Below, one piece after another: positions 27,570-35,939 of a DNA stretch of 64,000 nucleotides. Under the pieces are notes generated by a model. The model was not told where the DNA came from and did not search any database. It was given only the letters and a program-made list of their open reading frames with translations. The DNA comes from Rhodoplanes serenus (GTDB lineage: Bacteria > Pseudomonadota > Alphaproteobacteria > Rhizobiales > Xanthobacteraceae): positions 1-64,000 of the forward strand of contig CAMDDZ010000014.1 in assembly GCA_945893145.1 (NCBI GenBank), in the 5' to 3' direction. The position numbers and the translations under genes were made by a program. The number at the start of each line of letters is the position of its first letter. Within the stretch, counting starts at the first letter, position 1.

Positions 27570-28136
27570 GTGCCAATGACCACGGCTGCCGTCAGTCCCA
27601 TTGCATCGAGTACCGCGCAGAACTGGCTGAAGGAAGCTCAGGAGTCGCTCGCCGCTTCGGAAAATCCGGGCGGCATGATGGGCGCCCTGCAAAACGCCAG
27701 GGGCAATGGCAGCGTCAAATCGTTCCTGGCCACCAGCCAGACCATTTCCAATGCCTTCTCCTTGATTTCGTCCAGCACCGCGGAAGCTGCGTTCAATTTG
27801 GCAGCCCAGATGGGTTCGCAGGCGGCGCATCAGCGCGCGTCCGATCGTCTCGCCGCTGTGCTTGCGCAAAATCGGCAGCAAACCAATTACACGCCCTCGG
27901 AAGGGCTCGCTCCGGTGATCTATTTTGAAGACGGCTCGTCGCTCGATACCGTCGGCAACATCTTCACCATGGCTGATGGAAAGAAGATCGATAGCACCAC
28001 CGGTCAGAAATATATCGCGCCGGGCTCGCTGATCCAGATGGCCAATGGCTCCTACCTCGACACCGTGAACAACATCCTGACGATGAGCGACGGCACCAAA
28101 ATTGATACCGTGACGGGACTGACGGTCACGGCTTGA
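27570..28136 (+). CDS. hypothetical protein with C-terminal LDTV.NI.TM.DG.KID repeats
   Basis: Two copies: SLDTVGNIFTMADGKKIDSTTG and YLDTVNNILTMSDGTKIDTVTG; start may be 27576. Confidence 0.7.
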   Translation: MPMTTAAVSPIASSTAQNWLKEAQESLAASENPGGMMGALQNARGNGSVKSFLATSQTISNAFSLISSSTAEAAFNLAAQMGSQAAHQRASDRLAAVLAQNRQQTNYTPSEGLAPVIYFEDGSSLDTVGNIFTMADGKKIDSTTGQKYIAPGSLIQMANGSYLDTVNNILTMSDGTKIDTVTGLTVTA

Positions 28137-28183
28137 GTTCACTCTCCCGATGGCTGCGCAACTTCGCGTAACGAGTTTCGAGC

Positions 28184-28384
28184 ATGGACGTCGCTTCCAT
28201 CGCAGCCGCCTTCATCGCTCAGCAGACCGCGCAATTGCAGACCGCGGTCGCCGCCAAGATGCTGCGCATGAATGCGGATCAGGCGAACAACGCCGAGCAG
28301 CTGTTGCAGGCCGCGCAGCAGAATTTCAAAAGCCTCGCCAACGTGGCGGCCGGCGTCGGCCAAAACCTCGACATCTCGGTTTGA
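28184..28384 (+). CDS. YjfB-like putative motility protein
   Basis: 66 aa MDVASIAAAFIAQQTAQLQTAVAAKMLRMNADQANNAEQLLQAA; resembles the YjfB putative motility family. Confidence 0.5.
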   Translation: MDVASIAAAFIAQQTAQLQTAVAAKMLRMNADQANNAEQLLQAAQQNFKSLANVAAGVGQNLDISV

Positions 28385-28489
28385 CGGCGAGTCGATAGAG
28401 ATTTTCGCCCGCGCCATCCCCAACCGCTGGGGACGCGGATTTTCCAGTTTACAAATCGAACGAATAAGCCCACTAGGTATACCGTCCTA

Positions 28490-28900
28490 TCCAACCGAGG
28501 GCGTCATCATGAGACGTCGTGCTGGCGGGGTGGGATGCGGCGCCTGCGGATTGGCCTCGTAAACCAATCCCCGGGAGGCCTCGGGTAACTGTCCCCCCTA
28601 CTACGAGGGGCGCCCAGCTTTGGGTGACACGGGGACCGGATGAACGGCGGCGTAAGCCGCCGGGATCAGGGCGAGCGCGAGTTCGCTGCCGGTTCTTGTC
28701 AGTCACGGTTCCGAGACGCCCAAAATCGCCGCGATGGAGCGTCGGCCGGCGCGCGCCCACGAATTTGGGCGCCACGCCGGTTAGTCCCCGGTGGAGTAAT
28801 CCATCGGCGGACGAGGCGTGATCGAGATGTGGCGTCGACCGGCGCTCCATCCCCTCGGATTTTCCGAGGACCAACAAGACGGCGCCCGGGCGCCCAACAA
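28490..28900. ncRNA. candidate structured non-coding RNA (novel or unrecognised)
   Basis: At least eight hairpins in about 350 nt, including two GUAA-capped stems and a 13-bp stem enclosing a branched region; no convincing CDS on either strand. Confidence 0.45.
28509..28562 (+). CDS. possible 17-aa leader peptide MRRRAGGVGCGACGLAS
   Basis: gagg SD-like motif about 9 nt upstream of ATG; stop overlaps hairpin GGATTGG/CCAATCC. Confidence 0.3.
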   Translation: MRRRAGGVGCGACGLAS

Positions 28901-28999
28901 ATCCCGGCGATGGCGCACGTCTGCATCACAAGAAACCACAAGGAGCAGGGAGAGCAGATGAACACACGCCGTGCCGCGCGTTCCTTCTCTCGGCTCGCG

Positions 29000-30799
29000 T
29001 CAGTCCGGTTGATAGCGCCCGCCGATCGCCACTTTGCTGACGCCGAGGCCGGGCAGCTCCCAGACGCCGGCGCCGCCGGGATTCTGGTCGGCGTTGATGT
29101 TGACGTCGATCAGGTACGGCTTGTTGGCGGCGATGGCCATGCGGATGGCGTTGCCGATGTCGCCAGCGCGATCGACGCGCACGCCCTCGACGCCGGCCGA
29201 GCGCGCCATGGCGGCGAAGTCGGGATTGTACGGCTTGTTGCTGTCGGGATAGCGGAAGTCGGTGGCGAGTTCGCGGCCGTCGAGATAGCCGCGCTGCAAA
29301 CCGCGGATCGACGCATAGGCGTAATTGTTCCAGATCACCCAGACGACCGGCAGATTGTATTCGACCGCGGTGCCGAGCACGTTGGCGTGCATGAAGAAGG
29401 CGCCGTCGCCGCACACCGAGACGCAAGGCCGGTCAGGCGCCGCGAACTTGGCGCCGAGCACGCCGGCAACGCCGAAGCCCATCGCGCCGAAACCCATGCA
29501 ACCGATGAAGCTGTCCGGCCGCTTCGGTTTGCAGAATTGCAAAAGCCAGTTGTGGTGCACGCCGATGTCGCTGACCATGATGGCGTCGTCGGGCAGCGCC
29601 TTGTCGATCTCGGCCGCGGCGCGCTGCGGATGGATCGGGGTCGAGTCGTCGGCGAAGCCCGGCGCGATGAACCTCTCCCATTCCTTGCGCATGACGTCGA
29701 TGGTTGCGAGCCATTTCCGGCGCGAGGCGGCCGCATCGGCGACGCCTTTGCGCGTGTCCAGCTCGGCCAACACCTGACGCAGGAACGTCCGCACGTCCGC
29801 CATCAGCCCGAGCGCGACCGGATAGTTGCGGCCGATCTCCTCGGGGTCGATGTCGACGTGGATCAATTTGGTCGGCGGGATGGTGAAGGAATAGCCGGGG
29901 ATCCACGACGACGAGGTGCGGTCGTCGAAACGCACGCCGATCGCGAGCAGCACATCGGCCTGCCGCGCCGCGCCATTGGCCTGAAGCGCGCCGCCGCGCG
30001 ACAGCAGGCCGAGCGACAGCGGATGGTGCGTGTCGATGGCGCCAATGCCGCTCATCGAATGCGCCACCGGGATTTGCAGCTTCTCGGCGAGCGCCCGCAG
30101 GTCGTCGGTCGCGCCGCCGTATTTCACGCCCTGGCCGACCAGGATCACCGGCCGCTCGGCCGCGAGCAGCATGTCGACGGTCTTTTTCACGCCCTCGGGA
30201 TCGGCGCCGCAGCGGCTGGAAATGTTGGCGCACCAGTCTTCGGGCCTTGGCGTTTCCTCGGCGGCGGCTTCCTTAAAGACGTCGAACGGCACGTCCAGCA
30301 CGACCGGCCCCGGACGGCCGGTCACCATGGTCTTCCAGGCCTGCCGCACCATCATCGGCACCTGCTCACCGCGGGTCGGCTGGAACACTCTCTTGCAAAT
30401 GCCGCGAACCGTGGACGGGAAGTCGGCCTGGTGCTGGCGATACAGCTCCTGGAACGCGCCGCGACCGAATTGCGTGGTCGGCACGTTGCCGGTCACGGCG
30501 AGGAACGGCACGGAATCGAGATAAGCGGTCGCGAGTGCGATCGGCATGTTCAGCGAGCCCGGCCCGCACGACGTGAACGTCGCCACCGGCTTTCCCTTCA
30601 CGCGGTAATAGGCGTCTGCCATGAAACCGCAGACGCTCTCGTGGTGCACCGAGATGGTCTTGATGTCGTCGCGGCGTTCGTAAAGCGCGTCGATGAACTG
30701 GATGTTGCCGTGGCCGCAAAGGCCGAAGGCGTAGGGCACCTTTTCCCGGATCAGGTAATCGACGATGACCTGGCCGCCATCGAGCATGTTCTTTGGCAT
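29000..30799 (-). CDS. thiamine pyrophosphate-requiring enzyme (acetolactate synthase-like)
   Basis: VPYAFGLCGHGNIQFIDAL...TSCGPGSLNMPIALATAYLDSVPFLAVTGNVPT...SVCGDGAFFMHANVLGTAVEYNLPVVWVIWNN. Confidence 0.9.
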   Translation of the reverse strand: MPKNMLDGGQVIVDYLIREKVPYAFGLCGHGNIQFIDALYERRDDIKTISVHHESVCGFMADAYYRVKGKPVATFTSCGPGSLNMPIALATAYLDSVPFLAVTGNVPTTQFGRGAFQELYRQHQADFPSTVRGICKRVFQPTRGEQVPMMVRQAWKTMVTGRPGPVVLDVPFDVFKEAAAEETPRPEDWCANISSRCGADPEGVKKTVDMLLAAERPVILVGQGVKYGGATDDLRALAEKLQIPVAHSMSGIGAIDTHHPLSLGLLSRGGALQANGAARQADVLLAIGVRFDDRTSSSWIPGYSFTIPPTKLIHVDIDPEEIGRNYPVALGLMADVRTFLRQVLAELDTRKGVADAAASRRKWLATIDVMRKEWERFIAPGFADDSTPIHPQRAAAEIDKALPDDAIMVSDIGVHHNWLLQFCKPKRPDSFIGCMGFGAMGFGVAGVLGAKFAAPDRPCVSVCGDGAFFMHANVLGTAVEYNLPVVWVIWNNYAYASIRGLQRGYLDGRELATDFRYPDSNKPYNPDFAAMARSAGVEGVRVDRAGDIGNAIRMAIAANKPYLIDVNINADQNPGGAGVWELPGLGVSKVAIGGRYQPD

Positions 30800-30832
30800 C
30801 GCCGCAGATACTCCGCTACGTTTGTGGGACGA

Positions 30833-31816
30833 TCAGCGCGTCAGGCTTTTCAGCGCGCGGTCAAAGTACGACAGATCGAGATAGCGTTCGGGCGACGGTT
30901 GCGGCCCACCCTCGATTTCGCTGCGCAGCGTCAGCATGTTCTTGAAGCCCGTCATGTCGAGCTTGGCATCGGGGTTGAAACCGAAACCGGGCGTGGCAAT
31001 CAGCTGATAGGTCCGCTCCGCGAGGTCTGGCGGCGTTTTCAGGTTCTGCACCAGCATGGTGATCGCTTCGGCCTTGTTGCGCGGATTGAGCGACCAGCGC
31101 AGCGCCTCGATATAGGCGGCGAGATAGCGTTCGAGCGTGGCGGCGTGGTCGCGCGCCCAGGCGCGCATCACGAATGCGCCGCCGGCTTGGTACGGGCCGA
31201 GCAGGTCGCTGGTGCGGCCAAGGCTGCGCAGGCCCATTTTTTGCGCTTGCAGCGAGTAGGGCAGGTTGAGCACGGCCGCGGCGTTGTCCTTGTCGTCCGC
31301 CATCGCTTGCAGCCGCATGCTGCCGCGGCCGATCGGCTTGATGGTGTAGTCGGTGCCTTCCTTCAGCCCGTGGTTGAGCAGGATTTTCTTGGCCAGCAGC
31401 GCGTAGGCGGTGTCCGGCGCATCGACCACGACGGTGTGGCCGCGCAGGTCGGCGAAGGTCTTGATGTTCTGTTGCACGTAGAATTCGTTGGTGCCGGCGT
31501 CGCCGCCCATCACGATGATGACATCCAGCTTCGCGACCTCGATCATGGCGACCGCGTTGTCGAGCGCCGAATGCACCACGTCGGCCTTGCCGGCGGCCAG
31601 GTCCAGCCGCTGCTGCTTGGAATTCTCCGTGAAGGCAAGTTCGAGCTTAATGCCATGCTTGGCGAAGATGCCCTTGGCCTGACCGGCCACGAAGGGCAGC
31701 GAGCGGGCGGTCGGGAAGGTGTTGACCCGCACTAGATCGGGGTCGGCGGCGAACGCCGGAACTCCGCACAGCACCGCAAACAGCGCGGAAATGGCGGCAA
31801 ACTGCATACGTCTCAT
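30833..31816 (-). CDS. ABC transporter substrate-binding protein (NMT1/THI5-like)
   Basis: Signal peptide MRRMQFAAISALFAVLCGVPAFAA, then PTARSLPFVAGQAKGIFAKHGIKLELAF. Confidence 0.8.
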   Translation of the reverse strand: MRRMQFAAISALFAVLCGVPAFAADPDLVRVNTFPTARSLPFVAGQAKGIFAKHGIKLELAFTENSKQQRLDLAAGKADVVHSALDNAVAMIEVAKLDVIIVMGGDAGTNEFYVQQNIKTFADLRGHTVVVDAPDTAYALLAKKILLNHGLKEGTDYTIKPIGRGSMRLQAMADDKDNAAAVLNLPYSLQAQKMGLRSLGRTSDLLGPYQAGGAFVMRAWARDHAATLERYLAAYIEALRWSLNPRNKAEAITMLVQNLKTPPDLAERTYQLIATPGFGFNPDAKLDMTGFKNMLTLRSEIEGGPQPSPERYLDLSYFDRALKSLTR

Positions 31817-31915
31817 GTCGAAACTTGCTGGCACCGGCCGGCCCTGATCTTACACAATGGCTGCGTTGAACGTTTCCCTGAGATAGCCTAGCGGACGAAT
31901 GAGCGGAGATCGAGG

Positions 31916-33025
31916 ATGAGATTAGGCTACTTCACAATGCCGGTTCACCCGGTCGAGCGCGACTGGGCCGAGACGCTGCAAGAAGACCGGCAGGCGGTGA
32001 TCCTCGCCGACAAGCTTGGCTTCTATGACGCCTTCATGGGCGAGCACCTGACCGACCGCTGCGAGAACATCACCAACGCGCTGATGTTCAACGCCATGCT
32101 GATCAACGACACCAAGACCATCAAGCTCGCCACTGGCACCACCAATCTCTCGCATATGCACCCGGTGCTGATCGCCCAGCAGGCGGCGATGTTCGACCAC
32201 ATGTCGCAGGGCCGTTTCATCTTCGGCGTGAGCCCCGGCGCGCTGACCTCCGACGCCGAGGCGCTCGGCATCCTGGAGCAGGACCGCAACAAGATGTTCG
32301 CCGAGGCGATCGACGTCATCCTGGCGATCTGGGAGCGCGATCCGCCCTACGACATCGACCTGCCCGACAACCGCTTCAAAGTTTCGACCTCGCGCACGCA
32401 GGCGCTACCGATCGGCGTCGGCTATATGGGCAAGCCGTATCAGAAGCCGCGGCCGGAGATTGTTGGCACCGTGGTGGCGCCGTTTTCGCCCGGCGTGGTG
32501 CTGATGGGCAAGCGCGACTTTCATCCGCTGTCGGCGAACTTCCTGCTCTCGAAGCACCTGAAGTCGCATTGGGAGAATTACTGCAAGGGCAAGGCCGAGG
32601 CCGGCGTCGAGCCCAAGGTCGCCGACTGGCGTGTCGCGCGCGCGATCTGCGTGCTCGACGACGACAAGGCCGCGGCGCGCTACGGCCGCACCGATCCCAA
32701 CAGTCCCTACGCGTTCTATTGGTCGCAGATGTGGACCAAGATGAAGCGCGGCAAGCGGCTCTACGTGTTCAAGAGTCACAAGGACCAGCCGGACGACGAG
32801 ATCACGCTCGATTACGTGCTCGACCACTGCATGATCCATGGCAGCGTCAACAAGGTTGTGGATCAGGTGCTGGCGCTGCGCGAGGAGATCGGCGATTTCG
32901 GCGAGCTGGTCTATGCCGGCATGGACTGGGTCGATCCGGCGCTGTCGAAGCGCTCCATGCAGCTGATGGCCGAACAGGTCATGCCGCGGGTCAATGCGGC
33001 GATCGGCAAATCTGCGGCGGCCTAG
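31916..33025 (+). CDS. LLM class flavin-dependent oxidoreductase
   Basis: MRLGYFTMPVHPVERDWAETLQEDRQAVILADKLGFYDAFMGEHLTDRCENITNALMFNAML...LATGTTNLSHMHPVLIAQQAAMFDHMSQGRFIFGVSPG. Confidence 0.9.
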   Translation: MRLGYFTMPVHPVERDWAETLQEDRQAVILADKLGFYDAFMGEHLTDRCENITNALMFNAMLINDTKTIKLATGTTNLSHMHPVLIAQQAAMFDHMSQGRFIFGVSPGALTSDAEALGILEQDRNKMFAEAIDVILAIWERDPPYDIDLPDNRFKVSTSRTQALPIGVGYMGKPYQKPRPEIVGTVVAPFSPGVVLMGKRDFHPLSANFLLSKHLKSHWENYCKGKAEAGVEPKVADWRVARAICVLDDDKAAARYGRTDPNSPYAFYWSQMWTKMKRGKRLYVFKSHKDQPDDEITLDYVLDHCMIHGSVNKVVDQVLALREEIGDFGELVYAGMDWVDPALSKRSMQLMAEQVMPRVNAAIGKSAAA

Positions 33026-33771
33026 ACCGCCGTCAACCCGCCATCGACCGGCAACGTGTGGCCAGTCACTGACACGGCGCCCGGGCTTGCGAGATAGACC
33101 ACGGCGGCGGCGATCTCCTCGGGCGTCGCGAAGCGCCCCGACGGGATGCGCGACAGCGCCGCGGCCCGCGCCTTCGGGTCGCTCAGCAGTTGCTGACGCG
33201 ATTCCGTCATCACGGTGGTTGGCGCAATCGCGTTGACGCGGATGTTCTTGTCCGCCCATTCGATTGCCAGCATCCGCGTCATCTGGATCAGGCCGGCTTT
33301 GGAAATGCCGTAGACCGAGCGGCCCGCGATGCCGGTCATGCCGTGGGTCGAGGCCATGCTGACGATGACGCCAGGCCGGCCGCGCGCGACACAATGGCGG
33401 CCGAACAGCTGCGAGAGAAAGAACGCGCCTTTGAGATTGGTGTCGATGACGTCGTCCCACTCGGCTTCCGTGACGTCGACCACCGGCTTGAGCAGCGCCC
33501 GGCCGGCGTTGTTCACCAGCAGGTCGATGTCGCCCAATTCCTTGGCGGCGCGCTCGAACGCGGCCTTGATGCTGTCCTGCGAGCGCAGGTCGAGCGCGAC
33601 CGGCACGGCCTTGCGCTTGGCGATGTCGGGCTGTGCCAGGGTGTCCTTGAGGGCTGAGGTGTCGAGCTCGGTCAGCGCGAGGTCATAGCCTTCCTGCGCG
33701 AGCGCAATCGCAATGGCGCGGCCGAGCCCCGCCGAGGTGCCGGTTACGAGTGCGGTTCGAGACTGACCCAT
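33022..33771 (-). CDS. SDR family oxidoreductase
   Basis: TALVTGTSAGLGRAIAIALAQEGYDLAL, NNAG, YGISKAGLIQMTR. Confidence 0.9.
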   Translation of the reverse strand: MGQSRTALVTGTSAGLGRAIAIALAQEGYDLALTELDTSALKDTLAQPDIAKRKAVPVALDLRSQDSIKAAFERAAKELGDIDLLVNNAGRALLKPVVDVTEAEWDDVIDTNLKGAFFLSQLFGRHCVARGRPGVIVSMASTHGMTGIAGRSVYGISKAGLIQMTRMLAIEWADKNIRVNAIAPTTVMTESRQQLLSDPKARAAALSRIPSGRFATPEEIAAAVVYLASPGAVSVTGHTLPVDGGLTAV

Positions 33772-34889
33772 TTTCCGTCTTTCATGCTCGCGTAGCAGGC
33801 TTCGGCGAATTGCACGTCGCGCAGGCCGGCGGCGAGATCGGCCTTGAGCGGCGCGTCCGCCACCACATGGCGAAGATAATCTTCCCAGCCGACCCGATAC
33901 GGGTTCTTGAAGGGCCCGGCGTCCTGTATCTCGGTCCAGTGGCTGCGATAGTCGATGTTGGCGTCGGTCGTGATGCTGAAATGCGCGGTGCGCGGGATCT
34001 GCGCGTTGGTCGTGGTCCAGCACTTGTGCAGGCCCGCGATGGCTGAGCCCTTGGTGCCGTCGATCTGGAAGGTGAGGAGATCGTCGCGCCGCACGCGCGT
34101 TGCCCATGAGCTGAGGATCGTGCCGACGGCGCCGCTTTGCATCTCGACCAGCGTAGAAGCGGTGTCTTCCACGTCGACCGTGTAACGCTGGCCGCGCTCG
34201 TCGACGCGCTCAGGCGTCGCGGTCGAGAGCAGCGTCGCGACGCGGCGGATCGTGCCGAGCGTGTTCTCGATCACGTATCGCCAGTGCGGATACATGTCGA
34301 GAATGAGTCCGCCGCCCTCCTTGCGCTTGTAATTCCAGCTCGGCCGCTGGCCCGGCACCTCGGTGCCGTCGAAAATCCACCAGCCGAACTCGATGCGGAA
34401 GCCGACCACGCGGCCGAAGAAGTCGGATTGCGCCAGCCGATAAAGCTTCTGCAGGCCCGGCAGGTAGAGCTTGTCCTCGACCGCGCCATGCTTGACGCCG
34501 TGGCTCTGCGCCGATCCGAGCAGCGCCAGCCCATGCACCACGCTCGGTGCGACGGGCTTCTCCGAATAGATGTGCTTGCCGGCGGCGATCGCCTGCACCA
34601 GCGACGCAAGGCGCTGCGACGTGGCTGCGGCGTCGAAAAAGATCGCGTAGTCCGGATCGGCCAGCGCCTGTGCGAGGTCGGTGGTCCATTCGGCGTTGAA
34701 TTTTTTCGCCACAGCCTCGGTGCGCGCGGCGTCGCGGCCGACGAGCTTGAGCCGCGGCACGATGCGGTCCGCGCCCACCGCCAAGCCGCCCTCGTCGCGG
34801 ATCGGCACCAGCGCATTGGCAAGGTGCTGCGTCGAACAGATGCGCCCGGTGGCGCCGTTGAGGATGATGCCGATGGTTCGAGTGGCCAC
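33744..34889 (-). CDS. Gfo/Idh/MocA family oxidoreductase
   Basis: TIGIILNGATGRI, HIYSEKPVAP; GTG start inferred at 34889 to exclude upstream repeat. Confidence 0.8.
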   Translation of the reverse strand: MATRTIGIILNGATGRICSTQHLANALVPIRDEGGLAVGADRIVPRLKLVGRDAARTEAVAKKFNAEWTTDLAQALADPDYAIFFDAAATSQRLASLVQAIAAGKHIYSEKPVAPSVVHGLALLGSAQSHGVKHGAVEDKLYLPGLQKLYRLAQSDFFGRVVGFRIEFGWWIFDGTEVPGQRPSWNYKRKEGGGLILDMYPHWRYVIENTLGTIRRVATLLSTATPERVDERGQRYTVDVEDTASTLVEMQSGAVGTILSSWATRVRRDDLLTFQIDGTKGSAIAGLHKCWTTTNAQIPRTAHFSITTDANIDYRSHWTEIQDAGPFKNPYRVGWEDYLRHVVADAPLKADLAAGLRDVQFAEACYASMKDGKWVSLEPHS

Positions 34890-34896
34890 TAAACTC

Positions 34897-35024
34897 TCCG
34901 CGTCATGGCCGGGTTTAGACCGGCCATCCACGTCTTCGGACAAGAAGTAAGACGTGGATGCCCGGCACCATAGCCGAGCGAAGCGACGGCGTCCTTTGGA
35001 CGCCTATGGCCGGGCATGACGGAG
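34897..35024. repeat. compound palindromic repeat element
   Basis: CGTCATGGCCGGG...CCGGCCATCCACGTCTT...AAGACGTGGATGCCCGGC...GCCGGGCATGACGGAG nested inverted repeats. Confidence 0.7.
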
Positions 35025-35069
35025 TATGATGCGCCTCCGTGCTTTAATGCAATCAAACACAGGCCGAGA

Positions 35070-35906
35070 ATGCCCCGCCACATCGTCTGCCTCACTTTCG
35101 ACTTCGACACCCAATCGGGTTTCATTGCGCGCGGCATGACCACGCCAACGCCGCTGTCGCGCGGCGAGTTCGGCGCAACGGTGGCATGCGGTCGTCTCCT
35201 GACATTCCTCAAGGAGCGCGGCATCAAGTCGACCTGGTTCACGCCAGGCTTCACCATCGAGAGCTGGCCGAAGGAGAGCGCCGCCGTGGTCGAGGGCGGC
35301 CACGAGATCGGCCATCACTCCTGGGCGCATATTCCGAACGCCAACCAGACCCGCGACGAGGAAGAGGCCGACCTCGTCCGCGCCAACGAGAATATCCGCA
35401 AACTCACCGGCCACACCGCGCGCGGCTACCGCTCGCCGTCTTGGGACTTAAGCCCGCACACCATCGACCTCTTGCTCAAGCACGGCTTCCTCTACGACTC
35501 GAGCCTGATGGGCGCCGATTACATTCCGTACCGGGCGCGACGCGGCGACACAGTCGAGCTCGGCAAGCCTTACGGGTTCGGTGAGGAAACCGCGCTGATC
35601 GAAATGCCGATCTCCTGGTCGCTCGACGACCATCCGCATTTCGAATTCATCCGCACGCCGCAAACCGTCGCGCCGGGCCTGAAGCCAGCGCGCGACATGA
35701 TGCAGGCCTGGTACGACGAGTTCACCTACATGAAGAAGACGGCGGACTGGGGCGTGCTGACCTACACGATGCATCCTTACGTCATCGGACGCGGCTATCG
35801 GATGCTGGCGCTGGAGGACTTGTGCGACAAGCTCGCCCGCGACGGCGTCGTGTTCATGACCATGGAGCAGGCGGCCGAGGAGGCGAAGAAGCGCTTGTTT
35901 CCATAA
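35070..35906 (+). CDS. polysaccharide deacetylase (NodB/CE4-like) family protein
   Basis: CLTFDFDTQSG, GHEIGHHSWAH (HxxxH), GYRSPSWDLSPHT. Confidence 0.85.
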   Translation: MPRHIVCLTFDFDTQSGFIARGMTTPTPLSRGEFGATVACGRLLTFLKERGIKSTWFTPGFTIESWPKESAAVVEGGHEIGHHSWAHIPNANQTRDEEEADLVRANENIRKLTGHTARGYRSPSWDLSPHTIDLLLKHGFLYDSSLMGADYIPYRARRGDTVELGKPYGFGEETALIEMPISWSLDDHPHFEFIRTPQTVAPGLKPARDMMQAWYDEFTYMKKTADWGVLTYTMHPYVIGRGYRMLALEDLCDKLARDGVVFMTMEQAAEEAKKRLFP

Positions 35907-35939
35907 CGCCGCACTACCGGCACTTCAGACCGGTATCTG

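Noticed and set aside
28473-28877. 134-aa - strand and 100-aa + strand ORFs in the structured block
   Set aside because: Overlapping frames with low-complexity R/P/G-rich products and no motif; RNA structure explains the sequence better.
28640-31735. 1031-aa ORF on + strand
   Set aside because: Antisense to the well-supported TPP enzyme and NMT1-type SBP genes; composition (R/H/A/V-rich, many Asp-His runs) is typical of high-GC antisense frames.
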